NCBI RefSeq assembly: GCF_001908275.1
Contig: NZ_CP018620.1
Coordinates: 62,001 to 126,000, forward strand
DNA: 64,000 nucleotides
DNA from: Paenibacillus xylanexedens
GTDB lineage: Bacteria; Bacillota; Bacilli; Paenibacillales; Paenibacillaceae
Direction of reading: 5' to 3'
In this document: positions 28,752 through 36,662 of the stretch, piece by piece
Position numbering within the stretch: position 1 is the stretch's first letter
Layout: each line of letters begins with the position of its first letter
Notes under the pieces: generated by a model
What the model saw: only the letters and a program-made list of their open reading frames with translations
Databases searched by the model: none
What the model was told of the DNA's origin: nothing
Translations under genes and position numbers: made by a program

Positions 28752-30211
28752 GTTCCCATCTCCTTCATGAGTTGATTGGCGGCCATCCGTGCACTCTGCA
28801 TTACAATCGGCACTCCGCCACCTGGATGTACAGATGCTCCTGCGGCATATAATCCCTGTATATTGGGAAATGGTTTTGGTTGCGGTCGGTATACACCGGA
28901 CTGGAACAATACAGGTGCTATACCAAAGCTACCGCCCCCATAGAGCCCGTCTCGCTCTGCGTCAGCGGGTGTACGCACCTTTTTCCACTTAATCGCTGCA
29001 CGAAGTCCCGGGAATCCACGTTGCTCCGCTTCTTCCAGTACCCGTTCTGCCAATGCTTCGCTCTCCTGATCCCAGTCGACACCTTCGGCATCTGGTACGG
29101 GAATGAGGAAATATAATACACTCTGTCCTTGAGGTGCTGCAGTTTCATCCAATGCGACCGGATTAAATACGTAAAATGAGGACTTTGCCGGAATACGTCG
29201 CTGATTGAACACTTCCTGCAGACTGCCTTCAAGACTCGGTGGCAGGAAGAACTGGTGCGTCGTTGCATCTTCCCAGGTTTTGTCCACGCCCACATAGAGC
29301 AATACACATCCGGAAGAGGGACGATACGGTTTTCTTTTACGTGCTACCTCTGGTGATTGTCCAAGCAAACCTGATAGATGGGGGAAATCGCCATTGTAGA
29401 TCACTGCATCCACATTTTCTGCGCCTGCTGCCGTTTCTATACCTTCACACACACCATTTTTAATCTTGAGTCCAGTCACTTCCGAATTCAGCACGACACG
29501 TCCACCACGTGATATCAGTTCCTGTTCCAGAATGGCCGGCAATGCTGCATATCCACCTTTGACCATCCAGATGCCATATTCATGCTCTGCGTAAGGTAAA
29601 AGGGAATAGATACCTGGCGTCCCAAACGGTGATCCACCAATGTATAAGCTTTGCAGAGAGTATGCATCGAGCAATTCCTCGTGCTCAAAATAATCGCCTA
29701 CCGCTTTCCGGACACTTTTGTGGGCACGCAATCTGCCCATGAGTGACATGAGCGAAGGGGTGAAGAAATCCCTTTTGCGCGGAAAAGCCCTTTCCAGAAA
29801 CGCTGCCCGGCCTGCCGGGAACAACGTGTCCATATCTTGCATGAATCGTGTGAATCCCCGGCTCTCTCCCGGGAACAAACGCTCAATCTCCGCCGTCTGC
29901 TCTTCACGTGAGGTCATCTTGGTCATGACACGACCACTGTGGTAATGCACTCTGTATAACGGATCACAGCGAAGTAACTCAATCTTCGAACGATCTACGC
30001 CTGCCTCCTCCATGATGCCAAGCAACATCTCCGGCAGCAGCACAATCGTCGGCCCCTGATCGATCCGATACTCACCTTCCTGCTCATATCCAATGCGTCC
30101 GCCAACGCGAGAACCCCGTTCATACACGGTGACATCCCATCCCTGACGGTTCAATAACAGTGCAGAAGTAAGTCCACCAATCCCTGCCCCTACAATAGCG
30201 GCCCGCTTCAT
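28748..30211 (-). CDS. CrtI/CrtN-type carotenoid FAD oxidoreductase (second copy)
   Basis: A 487-residue FAD oxidoreductase. Start is ATG 30211, with GGAGGG upstream and four-base overlap with the preceding gene; the frame is open further upstream but only through the neighbour's coding sequence. It has AAIVGAGIGGLTSALLLNRQG at the N-terminus, GGRIGYE, and the C-terminal GLYAAGASVHPGGGVPIVMQ. It is likely a desaturase or terminal oxidase in the same pathway as the two other copies. Confidence 0.9.
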   Translation of the reverse strand: MKRAAIVGAGIGGLTSALLLNRQGWDVTVYERGSRVGGRIGYEQEGEYRIDQGPTIVLLPEMLLGIMEEAGVDRSKIELLRCDPLYRVHYHSGRVMTKMTSREEQTAEIERLFPGESRGFTRFMQDMDTLFPAGRAAFLERAFPRKRDFFTPSLMSLMGRLRAHKSVRKAVGDYFEHEELLDAYSLQSLYIGGSPFGTPGIYSLLPYAEHEYGIWMVKGGYAALPAILEQELISRGGRVVLNSEVTGLKIKNGVCEGIETAAGAENVDAVIYNGDFPHLSGLLGQSPEVARKRKPYRPSSGCVLLYVGVDKTWEDATTHQFFLPPSLEGSLQEVFNQRRIPAKSSFYVFNPVALDETAAPQGQSVLYFLIPVPDAEGVDWDQESEALAERVLEEAEQRGFPGLRAAIKWKKVRTPADAERDGLYGGGSFGIAPVLFQSGVYRPQPKPFPNIQGLYAAGASVHPGGGVPIVMQSARMAANQLMKEMGT

Positions 30212-31758
30212 GAATGCCCTCCGGCTTCTGCCGTCTTCACGTACGAGGATGGCTTGGAACGTGTGCGTGCGTCCTCTTCCTGAATCAGTCTGACACTGAT
30301 CCGTGCCGATTCGAAGATCGTGGGCAACCCGCTGCCCGGATGTGTTCCGCCGCCTACCAGCCATACACTTTTCAACTCTTCAAACTGGTTATGGGGACGC
30401 AGATACATCATCTGACCCAAATTATGTGCCATATTAAACGTTGCTCCCCGATACACATCCAGTTCAGTCTCCCAATCGAGTGGAGTGAACAGCATACATT
30501 CTTCAATACGGCTGCGTATGTCTGCCAACTCAGGAATGCCTTCCATGCGTTTCATCATGGCCTCCTGCACATTCTCCCGTTCTGCCTCCCAATCAATATC
30601 TGCGGTAAGGTTAGGCGTAGGCATAAGAACATATAAAGCAGATTTCCCTTCCGGTGCCAGCGTCGAATCAAGTCTGGAAGGGTTATGAATATATAGAGAT
30701 GGATCGGCAGACAGCATTTTGTGCTTTGTAATCTCGTCGACGTTTAACCGGTAGTCCTCGGGAAAATAGATCGAGTGATGCGGCAGGTCCACATCACCAT
30801 CCACGCCCAGATACAGCATTGCTGTAGAGCAGGAATACTTTTTGCGTTTCATTTTCTCCGGGGTATATTTCTTAAGCACGCCTGGTTCAAACAGATGGTT
30901 CACCGCATGTGCAAAGTCGGCGTTCACAACCACATGGTCTGCTTCGATGCGTTCACCGTTCTCAAGCAACACACCTTCTGCACGACCGTTGCGAACGATG
31001 ACCTGTTTCACCGGGGTGGAAGTATGTATGCGTCCTCCGTGTTCTTCCACGACATCGGCCATGGCTTGGAAGATCCGATTCACGCCGCCAATGGGGTGGA
31101 ACAATCCGTAGTGATGCTCAATAAACGATAGTATGGTAAATGTGCCCGGACAATCCCAGGCAGACATTCCAAGATATTTGGATTGAAATGTAAATGCCCA
31201 GCGCAGACGCTCGTCTGTAAAATAGCGGGACAAGATTCCATAGACTGTATTGTGGACATCAAGCTTAGGTAGAGCTGTTACCGCATCCTTGCGCAGATAG
31301 TCAGTCAACTTGCCAAAAGGACGACGGAGCAGAGGCATGACTTTGCCAAACTTCACTTCTTCTTCTTGCATGAACCGAAGGTAATTGTCCTCATTGCCCG
31401 GAAACAATTCCTTAATCTGTGCAGCTGTATCTTCCCGATTACGAGAAGGCGTGAACACCTTGTCACCAAAGTTCAGTGCGTACAGTGGGGTTAGCTCTTT
31501 CATATCCACATAATCGGATAATTTGCGTCCCACCACATCGAACATCTCTTCGATCAGCTGTGGCATCATCAAAAATGTAGCACCGCGGTCGAATCGATAT
31601 TCACCCAGTTCCAATCTGGCAGAACGCCCCCCGATGACTGGCTGTTTCTCATACACATCTACCTCGTACCCCTGACCGGACAATAACATCGCTGCTGCAA
31701 GTCCACCCGGTCCTGCGCCAATGACAGCTGCACGTTTGCGTTGTTGATTCGGTATCAT
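30208..31758 (-). CDS. crtN: CrtI/CrtN-type desaturase, first gene of the crt operon
   Basis: A 516-residue phytoene/diapophytoene desaturase-type enzyme. It has AAVIGAGPGGLAAAMLLSGQG, GGRSARLE and the C-terminal SVWLVGGGTHPGSGLPTIFESA. The start was set at ATG 31758, with AAAGGTGA just upstream, not the GTG at 31767. As the promoter-proximal copy it is the best candidate for the true dehydrogenase producing the coloured backbone. The promoter and 11-bp iterons lie 110 bp upstream. Confidence 0.92.
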   Translation of the reverse strand: MIPNQQRKRAAVIGAGPGGLAAAMLLSGQGYEVDVYEKQPVIGGRSARLELGEYRFDRGATFLMMPQLIEEMFDVVGRKLSDYVDMKELTPLYALNFGDKVFTPSRNREDTAAQIKELFPGNEDNYLRFMQEEEVKFGKVMPLLRRPFGKLTDYLRKDAVTALPKLDVHNTVYGILSRYFTDERLRWAFTFQSKYLGMSAWDCPGTFTILSFIEHHYGLFHPIGGVNRIFQAMADVVEEHGGRIHTSTPVKQVIVRNGRAEGVLLENGERIEADHVVVNADFAHAVNHLFEPGVLKKYTPEKMKRKKYSCSTAMLYLGVDGDVDLPHHSIYFPEDYRLNVDEITKHKMLSADPSLYIHNPSRLDSTLAPEGKSALYVLMPTPNLTADIDWEAERENVQEAMMKRMEGIPELADIRSRIEECMLFTPLDWETELDVYRGATFNMAHNLGQMMYLRPHNQFEELKSVWLVGGGTHPGSGLPTIFESARISVRLIQEEDARTRSKPSSYVKTAEAGGHS

Positions 31759-31860
31759 GCCACTCACCTTTCTATGTAGGGAATTCCTATAGTTCTCTAG
31801 CCCCTAACCTATTATTAAACCTCCCAAGAACACTTTAAGCGGTAACTAGCAAAAACATTA

Positions 31861-31896
31861 TACAAATATAATACAAATATTATACGACCTTGTAAA
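31861..31896 (-). promoter_or_regulatory. crt operon promoter overlapped by CarH-type 11-bp iterons
   Basis: On the plus strand TACA, TACA and TACG begin at 31861, 31872 and 31883, exactly 11 bp apart, within ATACAAATATA repeats. On the minus strand TTTACA (31896-31891), 17 bases and TATTAT (31873-31868) form a promoter buried in the repeats. Thermus CarH is known to bind three 11-bp direct repeats over its target promoter. The repressor gene lies immediately upstream. Confidence 0.75.
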
Positions 31897-31945
31897 CCAA
31901 AAAATGACCCGTTGGTCAAAATAGCTGGTAATCCATTTATAAACA

Positions 31946-31982
31946 CAAAAAACACCCTTTGATCACTTTCGTCAAAGGATGT
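31946..31982 (-). terminator. intrinsic terminator of carH
   Basis: ACATCCTTTGA and TCAAAGGGTGT form the stem with a nine-base loop, followed on the minus strand by TTTTTTGTG. It lies about 40 bases after the carH stop and isolates it from the crt promoter. Confidence 0.8.
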
Positions 31983-32022
31983 CCTTTATACACTAACCTA
32001 TTCATATCATTTGAGATTATGT

Positions 32023-33006
32023 TTAATTATTGGCCTGTCCGAACCGCGCACCAGGTGATCGATCGGAGAGATATTCACGCTCCATCCATGACTGCCAGTC
32101 CGCAGAACTCTCCGGCATAATCCATTGCGGATAACGCGCATGCTCTGCACGCTCATAGCCTTTACCTCCAAGTACAAAGCGAATATGTGGAAACTCGTTT
32201 TTAATTCGCTCTATAAGTTGATCACATTTTTCAAGAAGTCCTGGACTTGTGATCGACAGGCAGACCAACTTGATCTTCTGCTCCCGGATAATCGGGAAGA
32301 TGCCTTCCTCTGGCGTGTTGGCACCGAGATATAGTACTTCCGCTCCATTTTTGCGCATAAAGAGAGAGAACAGCAGCAACCCGACCTGATGATGCTCCCC
32401 TTCCGGACACAACGCCAGAACTTTGGGCAGATGCGGATAGATCGGGAACAGATGGAAAAACTGATAAAACCGCTGTGATATCAGCTGTGTCATGAAGTGT
32501 TCCTGAGCCACCGAAGCCCTGCCTTGCTCCCATGCATCTCCAACCCGAACCAGAATGGGCACCAACACATGATAGAACATCGAGTCATACCCATACATGG
32601 TGAAACCAAAATCAATCAAACCATTGGCACGTTCACCCTGAAAGTTGTAGAGCGAATCATAGATCTGATCTGCCATGCGTGCGTAGGCTTCTTCCATCGT
32701 AGGCACCGGAGCCATGATCGGCGTGGGTATAGCTTCGGGCGGATTTAATTTGTTTACTTTCAGCATCCGTACCGCTTCCGAAATATTGGTCTGATGTAGC
32801 TCAACCTGTTCTTTCAACCAGCGCAGATCCGCAACATTCTCTTCGGTATACATTCGATAACCCGATTCCGTCCGCTCAGGGGTGACCGCACTATACCGAT
32901 TCTCCCAAGCCCGGAGCGTCACCGTCGGGATACCGAGCATGGCAGCGACTTGTTTGATGGAATACACCTTATTACCCACTTTCTTTCCTAAATGTCCAGA
33001 TTTCAC
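32023..33006 (-). CDS. carH: CarH-type MerR regulator with B12 photoreceptor domain
   Basis: A 327-residue repressor. The N-terminal MerR helix-turn-helix (YSIKQVAAMLGIPTVTLRAWENRY) is followed by a helical cap domain near residues 100-180 with the W-x9-EH signature (W, nine residues, EH) that covers the adenosyl group. A Rossmann B12 domain with the lower-ligand motif EHHQVG (ExHxxG) follows. This full set matches light-sensing CarH/LitR proteins, which bind DNA in the dark with adenosylcobalamin and release on illumination. Iterons at its own promoter and at the crt promoter support this. Confidence 0.92.
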   Translation of the reverse strand: MKSGHLGKKVGNKVYSIKQVAAMLGIPTVTLRAWENRYSAVTPERTESGYRMYTEENVADLRWLKEQVELHQTNISEAVRMLKVNKLNPPEAIPTPIMAPVPTMEEAYARMADQIYDSLYNFQGERANGLIDFGFTMYGYDSMFYHVLVPILVRVGDAWEQGRASVAQEHFMTQLISQRFYQFFHLFPIYPHLPKVLALCPEGEHHQVGLLLFSLFMRKNGAEVLYLGANTPEEGIFPIIREQKIKLVCLSITSPGLLEKCDQLIERIKNEFPHIRFVLGGKGYERAEHARYPQWIMPESSADWQSWMEREYLSDRSPGARFGQANN

Positions 33007-33060
33007 AGGTTATATCATTGGTTCCCCGTCCTTGTCAGGCATATGAAAACCCCAACATTC

Positions 33061-33107
33061 TACAAAAATAATACACTCATTATACACAACGCTCAGACAC
33101 CTGTCGA
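33061..33107 (-). promoter_or_regulatory. carH promoter with three 11-bp TACA iterons
   Basis: On the minus strand TCGACA (33107-33102), 17 bases, TATAAT (33084-33079) is a strong sigma-A promoter. TACA occurs at 33061, 33072 and 33083, exactly 11 bp apart, covering the -10 box and start site. Together with the same spacing at the crt promoter, this indicates autoregulation by CarH. Confidence 0.8.
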
Positions 33108-33234
33108 TTGCATCCTGCCAATTTTGCCATATGCATTTTACCGCTACATTCGTTATGCTAGCGGGTTCTCCTGCGTCAACGTTATCATCCGTGTGGTAAT
33201 AGAAGTCAGCAAGTACAGAAGGGGGAGTCCACCG

Positions 33235-34710
33235 TTGGTCTCATTACGCCGCCATACATCAGACCGCAAGTCTTCACGCGGCAAATTTCCATACATACAA
33301 ACAGGAATCGTCCTATTGGTCCTATGGCTCATCGCCGTCATGCTCTATCAAACCTACAAACCATTACCAGCGGGCATTTCCTACGAAAGTCCGGAGTATC
33401 GTGTGGATCAAGTCGATTTCCTGCACGACCTCACTTATCCTTCCTCCGACGGACAGATGGAGCACGAACAGCAGATTTTCCAGCGCATGATGCAAATTGT
33501 GGAGGAAGCAGAGCAGTTTGTCCTGGTGGATATGTTCCTGTTCAATAATTATCAGCACAAGGGACAGAACTTTCCTCCCGTGAGTACTGAATTCACCGAG
33601 GCTCTGGTCGCCAAAAAAAATCAGCATCCTGATATGGATATCTGGTTCATTACAGATGAAGTAAATACCAACTATAACTCAGCACCCAATCCTTTACTGG
33701 AACAAATGAAACAAGCAGGCATTCATGTGGTCATCACGGATGTGGACCCTTTGCGTGATTCAACTCCAGTATACTCTGCGGTCTGGCGGACCTTCTTCCA
33801 ATGGTTCGGCCAATCCGGAGATGGCTGGATCAAAAACCTGATGGCGACGGATGGTCCAGATGTAACTGTACGTTCTTATCTCAAGCTGCTCAATGTGAAA
33901 GCCAATCATCGCAAAGTTGTTGTTAGTGAGAAGAAGGCGATTGTCTCTTCTGGCAATATTCATGATGCGAGTGCCTACCACTCAAATATTGCATTTGAAG
34001 TAACAGGTCCAATCATTGGCGATATTCTTCAGTCAGAGCAAGCTGTTCTCGACATCTCAGGCGGAGGCCAGGTTCCTGCCTACACAGCTCCTTCCACGGA
34101 TTCAAACACGGGAGATTTGCGAATCCGTTATTTAACTGAAGGCAAAGTGAATGACGCTGTACTCCATGAGATCAATCAGGCTGGCAAAGGTGACACCTTA
34201 TGGATGGGCATGTTCTATGTGGCCTCTCCGAAAGTATTGGAAGCCCTGCTGGAATCCGCAAAACGAGGAACCGAGATCCGGCTTGTACTGGATCCAAATG
34301 AAAATGCCTTTGGTCAGGAAAAGATCGGCATTCCAAACCGTCCTGTCGCTGCTGAATTGCATGATAAATCCGACGGTAAAATTCAGATCCGCTGGTATAA
34401 CACCACCAAGGAGCAATACCATACCAAGATGATCTATCTTGCCAAAGCAACCGGAGATCATATTGTCCTCGGGGGTTCAACTAATTTCACACCCCGAAAC
34501 ATGAATGACTACAATTTGGAGAATGATTTATGGATTGCTGCTCCTCCAGACAATAAGTTCACGCTTGATATCGCGAATTATTTCGAGCGTATTTGGAATA
34601 ATGATGATGCGGAGTTTACGCTAAACCTAGATGAGTTTCAGGAGAAGACTACGTTTTTGAAAGGTATCCTATATAAGCTGCAACTGATTCTGGGTCTTAC
34701 GACCTTTTGA
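33235..34710 (+). CDS. phospholipase D / cardiolipin synthase-like membrane protein
   Basis: A 491-residue PLD-superfamily protein with one N-terminal membrane helix (IVLLVLWLIAVMLYQT). There are two HKD-type motifs: NHRKVVVSEKKAIVSSGN in the middle and YHTKMIYLAKATGDHIVLGGS near the C-terminus. Start TTG 33235 follows AGGGGGAG; the open frame reaches back to 32992 but has no ribosome site there. It is read divergently from carH and ends in a good terminator. Phospholipid transfer or hydrolysis is likely, but the substrate is unknown. Confidence 0.85.
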   Translation: MVSLRRHTSDRKSSRGKFPYIQTGIVLLVLWLIAVMLYQTYKPLPAGISYESPEYRVDQVDFLHDLTYPSSDGQMEHEQQIFQRMMQIVEEAEQFVLVDMFLFNNYQHKGQNFPPVSTEFTEALVAKKNQHPDMDIWFITDEVNTNYNSAPNPLLEQMKQAGIHVVITDVDPLRDSTPVYSAVWRTFFQWFGQSGDGWIKNLMATDGPDVTVRSYLKLLNVKANHRKVVVSEKKAIVSSGNIHDASAYHSNIAFEVTGPIIGDILQSEQAVLDISGGGQVPAYTAPSTDSNTGDLRIRYLTEGKVNDAVLHEINQAGKGDTLWMGMFYVASPKVLEALLESAKRGTEIRLVLDPNENAFGQEKIGIPNRPVAAELHDKSDGKIQIRWYNTTKEQYHTKMIYLAKATGDHIVLGGSTNFTPRNMNDYNLENDLWIAAPPDNKFTLDIANYFERIWNNDDAEFTLNLDEFQEKTTFLKGILYKLQLILGLTTF

Positions 34711-34735
34711 TCAAAAACCACATTCATACCTGTTA

Positions 34736-34773
34736 TATCCGCCTGTACTCTACTGTGCAGGCGGATATTTTCA
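34736..34773 (+). terminator. intrinsic terminator of the PLD-like gene
   Basis: ATATCCGCCTG pairs with CAGGCGGATAT around a 12-base loop and is followed by TTTTC. It ends just before the tetR-ykkCD promoter. Confidence 0.8.
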
Positions 34774-34775
34774 TC

Positions 34776-34825
34776 TTGACAGGCAATGTGAAGTGTGAAA
34801 ATATAATTACCTAACGACCGTTAGG
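34776..34825 (+). promoter_or_regulatory. tetR-ykkCD promoter with TetR-type palindrome
   Basis: TTGACA (34776-34781) and TATAAT (34802-34807) are present with an unusually long 20-base spacer. Directly downstream, CCTAAC-GACC-GTTAGG (34810-34825) is a perfect inverted repeat that ends next to the ribosome site. It is the obvious operator for the TetR protein encoded next, implying autorepression. Confidence 0.65.
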
Positions 34826-34836
34826 AAGGTGATTGA

Positions 34837-35460
34837 ATGACTGCACAATCCATTCGGGATGCTGCCCTGTTCCATTTTGCGAGAGATGGCTATGAGGGGG
34901 CTTCTCTGAGAGCTATTGCTGATGAAGTCGGGATTAAAAAACCGTCCATATATGCACATTTCAGCTGCAAGGATGACTTGTTTTTGCACACTCTGGCCTT
35001 TGCATTTCACGAGGTAAAACGGCACACACTGGAATATTTCCGTGATCATGCGGATCTGCCATTGGAGCAGAGGCTGAAAGGCTTGTTGATCTGGTTCGAA
35101 CAAGAATACAATGCCCATGCTTCGGCTCGTTTGATGTTGCGCAATTGTTTTTACCCACCACTTTCTCTGTATAGCGAAGTGATGGATCAGGTGTATCCGT
35201 TTATCGATGGCATGGAACGTGCTCTGACTCGTCTGCTGCAAAGGGCAATGCGTAATGAAGATATACCGCCCCTACCCGCGGAACAAGCCGCCATTGCATT
35301 TATGACGTTCCTCGACGGTATTACCGTGGAGATTATCTATGGAAGTTCCCGTCGGTACAAGAGACGGTTGGAAGCAGCCTGGCCTGTCTTTTGGCATGGC
35401 ATTCATCATTTGAACGAAGAGGCACACAGCGTTGTGCCGGAAGGAGATTTAACAACATGA
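34837..35460 (+). CDS. TetR-family regulator of a YkkCD-type exporter
   Basis: A 207-residue repressor with the TetR DNA-binding domain at residues 1-50 ([33 protein letters not shown]) and a C-terminal ligand domain. It starts behind GGAAGGTGATTGA, beside the palindrome CCTAAC-N4-GTTAGG. The stop overlaps the ykkC start by four bases, so regulator and pump are one operon. The inducer is probably a cationic substrate of the pump. Confidence 0.92.
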   Translation: MTAQSIRDAALFHFARDGYEGASLRAIADEVGIKKPSIYAHFSCKDDLFLHTLAFAFHEVKRHTLEYFRDHADLPLEQRLKGLLIWFEQEYNAHASARLMLRNCFYPPLSLYSEVMDQVYPFIDGMERALTRLLQRAMRNEDIPPLPAEQAAIAFMTFLDGITVEIIYGSSRRYKRRLEAAWPVFWHGIHHLNEEAHSVVPEGDLTT

Positions 35461-35798
35461 ACCGCAACTGGTTATATGTATTTATCGGTGGAATTATTGA
35501 GATTGTCTGGGTAAGCGGGCTGAAACATGCCTCGAATGCCTGGGAGTGGACTTTAACAGGGATTGCCATCGTGATCAGCTTTGGACTGATCATTGCCGCT
35601 TCCAAAAGGCTGCCTGTGGGTACGGTGTATGCCGTCTTTACGGGAATTGGTACGGCGGGTACCGTCCTTACGGAAATGGTACTGTTCGGTGAGCCGTTCC
35701 GCTTGGCCAAAGTATTGCTCATCGGGCTGCTGCTCTGCGGCGTAATCGGACTGAAGCTGGTTACGGATCAGCAAGAAGCCAAAGGAGGTGCAGTATAA
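35457..35798 (+). CDS. ykkC: small multidrug resistance subunit YkkC
   Basis: A four-helix SMR protein (113 aa), one half of the heteromeric YkkCD pump. It has the membrane glutamate in [17 protein letters not shown] near residue 14 and the conserved [20 protein letters not shown]. Known YkkCD-class SMR pairs export guanidinium or other cations with proton exchange. It is coupled on both sides by overlapping starts and stops (tetR, ykkD). Confidence 0.92.
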   Translation: MNRNWLYVFIGGIIEIVWVSGLKHASNAWEWTLTGIAIVISFGLIIAASKRLPVGTVYAVFTGIGTAGTVLTEMVLFGEPFRLAKVLLIGLLLCGVIGLKLVTDQQEAKGGAV

Positions 35799-36112
35799 TG
35801 GCTTGGATGGCAATTGTAGGTGCAGGGATATGTGAAATTTTCGGCGTAATCGGTATTAATGGTGCTTCCACCAAGAAAGGATGGCCATACATCGTACTTA
35901 TGCTGGTGTCGTTTGTGTTCAGCTTCTCGCTGTTGTCCTATGCCATGACGTCCATTCCCATGGGCACAGCGTATGCCGTGTGGACGGGGATCGGAACGGT
36001 CGGCAGTACGTTAACAGGCATGTTCCTGTTCGGTGAACGGAAAGAAGCGAAGCGTATCCTGTTTATCGCGATGATTTTGGTGGCAGCCGTTGGTCTGAAA
36101 CTGATCACATAA
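35798..36112 (+). CDS. ykkD: small multidrug resistance subunit YkkD
   Basis: The second SMR half (104 aa) with GAGICEIFGVIGIN (membrane Glu13) and IPMGTAYAVWTGIGTVGS. It starts on the last base of the ykkC stop. The C-terminal LLSYAMTSIPMG and KEAKRILFIAMIL blocks resemble B. subtilis YkkD. The stop codon lies inside the left arm of a family-1 repeat. Confidence 0.92.
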   Translation: MAWMAIVGAGICEIFGVIGINGASTKKGWPYIVLMLVSFVFSFSLLSYAMTSIPMGTAYAVWTGIGTVGSTLTGMFLFGERKEAKRILFIAMILVAAVGLKLIT

Positions 36113-36197
36113 TGGAACAACTGAAGATACACTTTAAACTCCGATTGCAGTACCACTTTCCGATCGCTGTTATCGTGTAATTCTTAGCTTCCATTAT
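36109..36197. repeat. family-1 foldback repeat, copy 3 (deletion form)
   Basis: An 89-bp short copy. The outer arm ATAATGGAA (36109-36117) is matched by TTCCATTAT (36189-36197), with TACAC and GTGTAA inside. The left half of the core (CCGATTGCAGTACC, CCGATCGCTGTTATC) is present, but then jumps straight to GTGTAA. The right half of the core is missing, consistent with deletion between two GTTATC repeats. The left arm includes the ykkD stop codon. Confidence 0.82.
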
Positions 36198-36317
36198 AAA
36201 TTTAATATATTCAGCAATATAAATTAGACGACTTCGATCAGGAAGTCGTCTTTTTGGGATATGATATAAATAGGAAACCTCTCTATACTCTGCCACGTAA
36301 GAAAGGATGTCGTAATC

Positions 36318-36449
36318 ATGAAAAAGTTATTGGCACGCATGGGCTCTTATACAGGGTATACCCTTCTGATCGGCATGGCCATTTTCTATCTCATCGCTCT
36401 AGTCGCCATTATTATACTCGCCTTGTACGCCTTCACTGGAGGAAACTAA
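36318..36449 (+). CDS. 43-residue membrane peptide
   Basis: A short open frame starting at ATG 36318, with GAAAGGATG eight bases upstream. The product begins MKKLLARMGSYTGYT and has one long hydrophobic helix (LLIGMAIFYLIALVAIII continuing to about residue 38), ending FTGGN. Good ribosome site, one transmembrane helix and positive-inside N-terminus support a real small membrane protein. It lies between ykkCD and the next TetR gene; no function is known. Confidence 0.6.
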   Translation: MKKLLARMGSYTGYTLLIGMAIFYLIALVAIIILALYAFTGGN

Positions 36450-36603
36450 CTTAAACGTTCTTGATACCTTATCCCTATCGTACATACAGGCTGCACCTTG
36501 TTACTTGCCGTCTCTCCTTCCCTTTGATCAGCCACTTTTCCCCATATACATTTTCCAATTTACTCCCATTTGAATTCCTTTAACCAGATCGTTTATACTT
36601 ATT

Positions 36604-36619
36604 TTGACCTTAAAGTCAA
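36604..36619. promoter_or_regulatory. palindrome upstream of tetR-RND operon
   Basis: TTGAC-CTTAAA-GTCAA is a perfect inverted repeat of 5-bp arms placed 44 bases before the TetR start codon. It is a plausible operator for the adjacent regulator, although the promoter itself is not clear. Confidence 0.45.
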
Positions 36620-36662
36620 TTCAAGAACTCACAAGTTCCCTGATGAGGTGAATGTATCGTTA

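Noticed and set aside
30212..30364. 51-codon N-terminal extension of the second CrtN-like gene
   Set aside because: It lies in another frame within the coding sequence of the preceding crt gene. The ATG at 30211 has GGAGGG and gives the normal FAD-binding N-terminus.
34720..34836. Guanidine (ykkC) riboswitch expected before ykkCD
   Set aside because: The gap before the TetR gene contains only a terminator, promoter boxes and a palindrome; the conserved riboswitch segments are not there.
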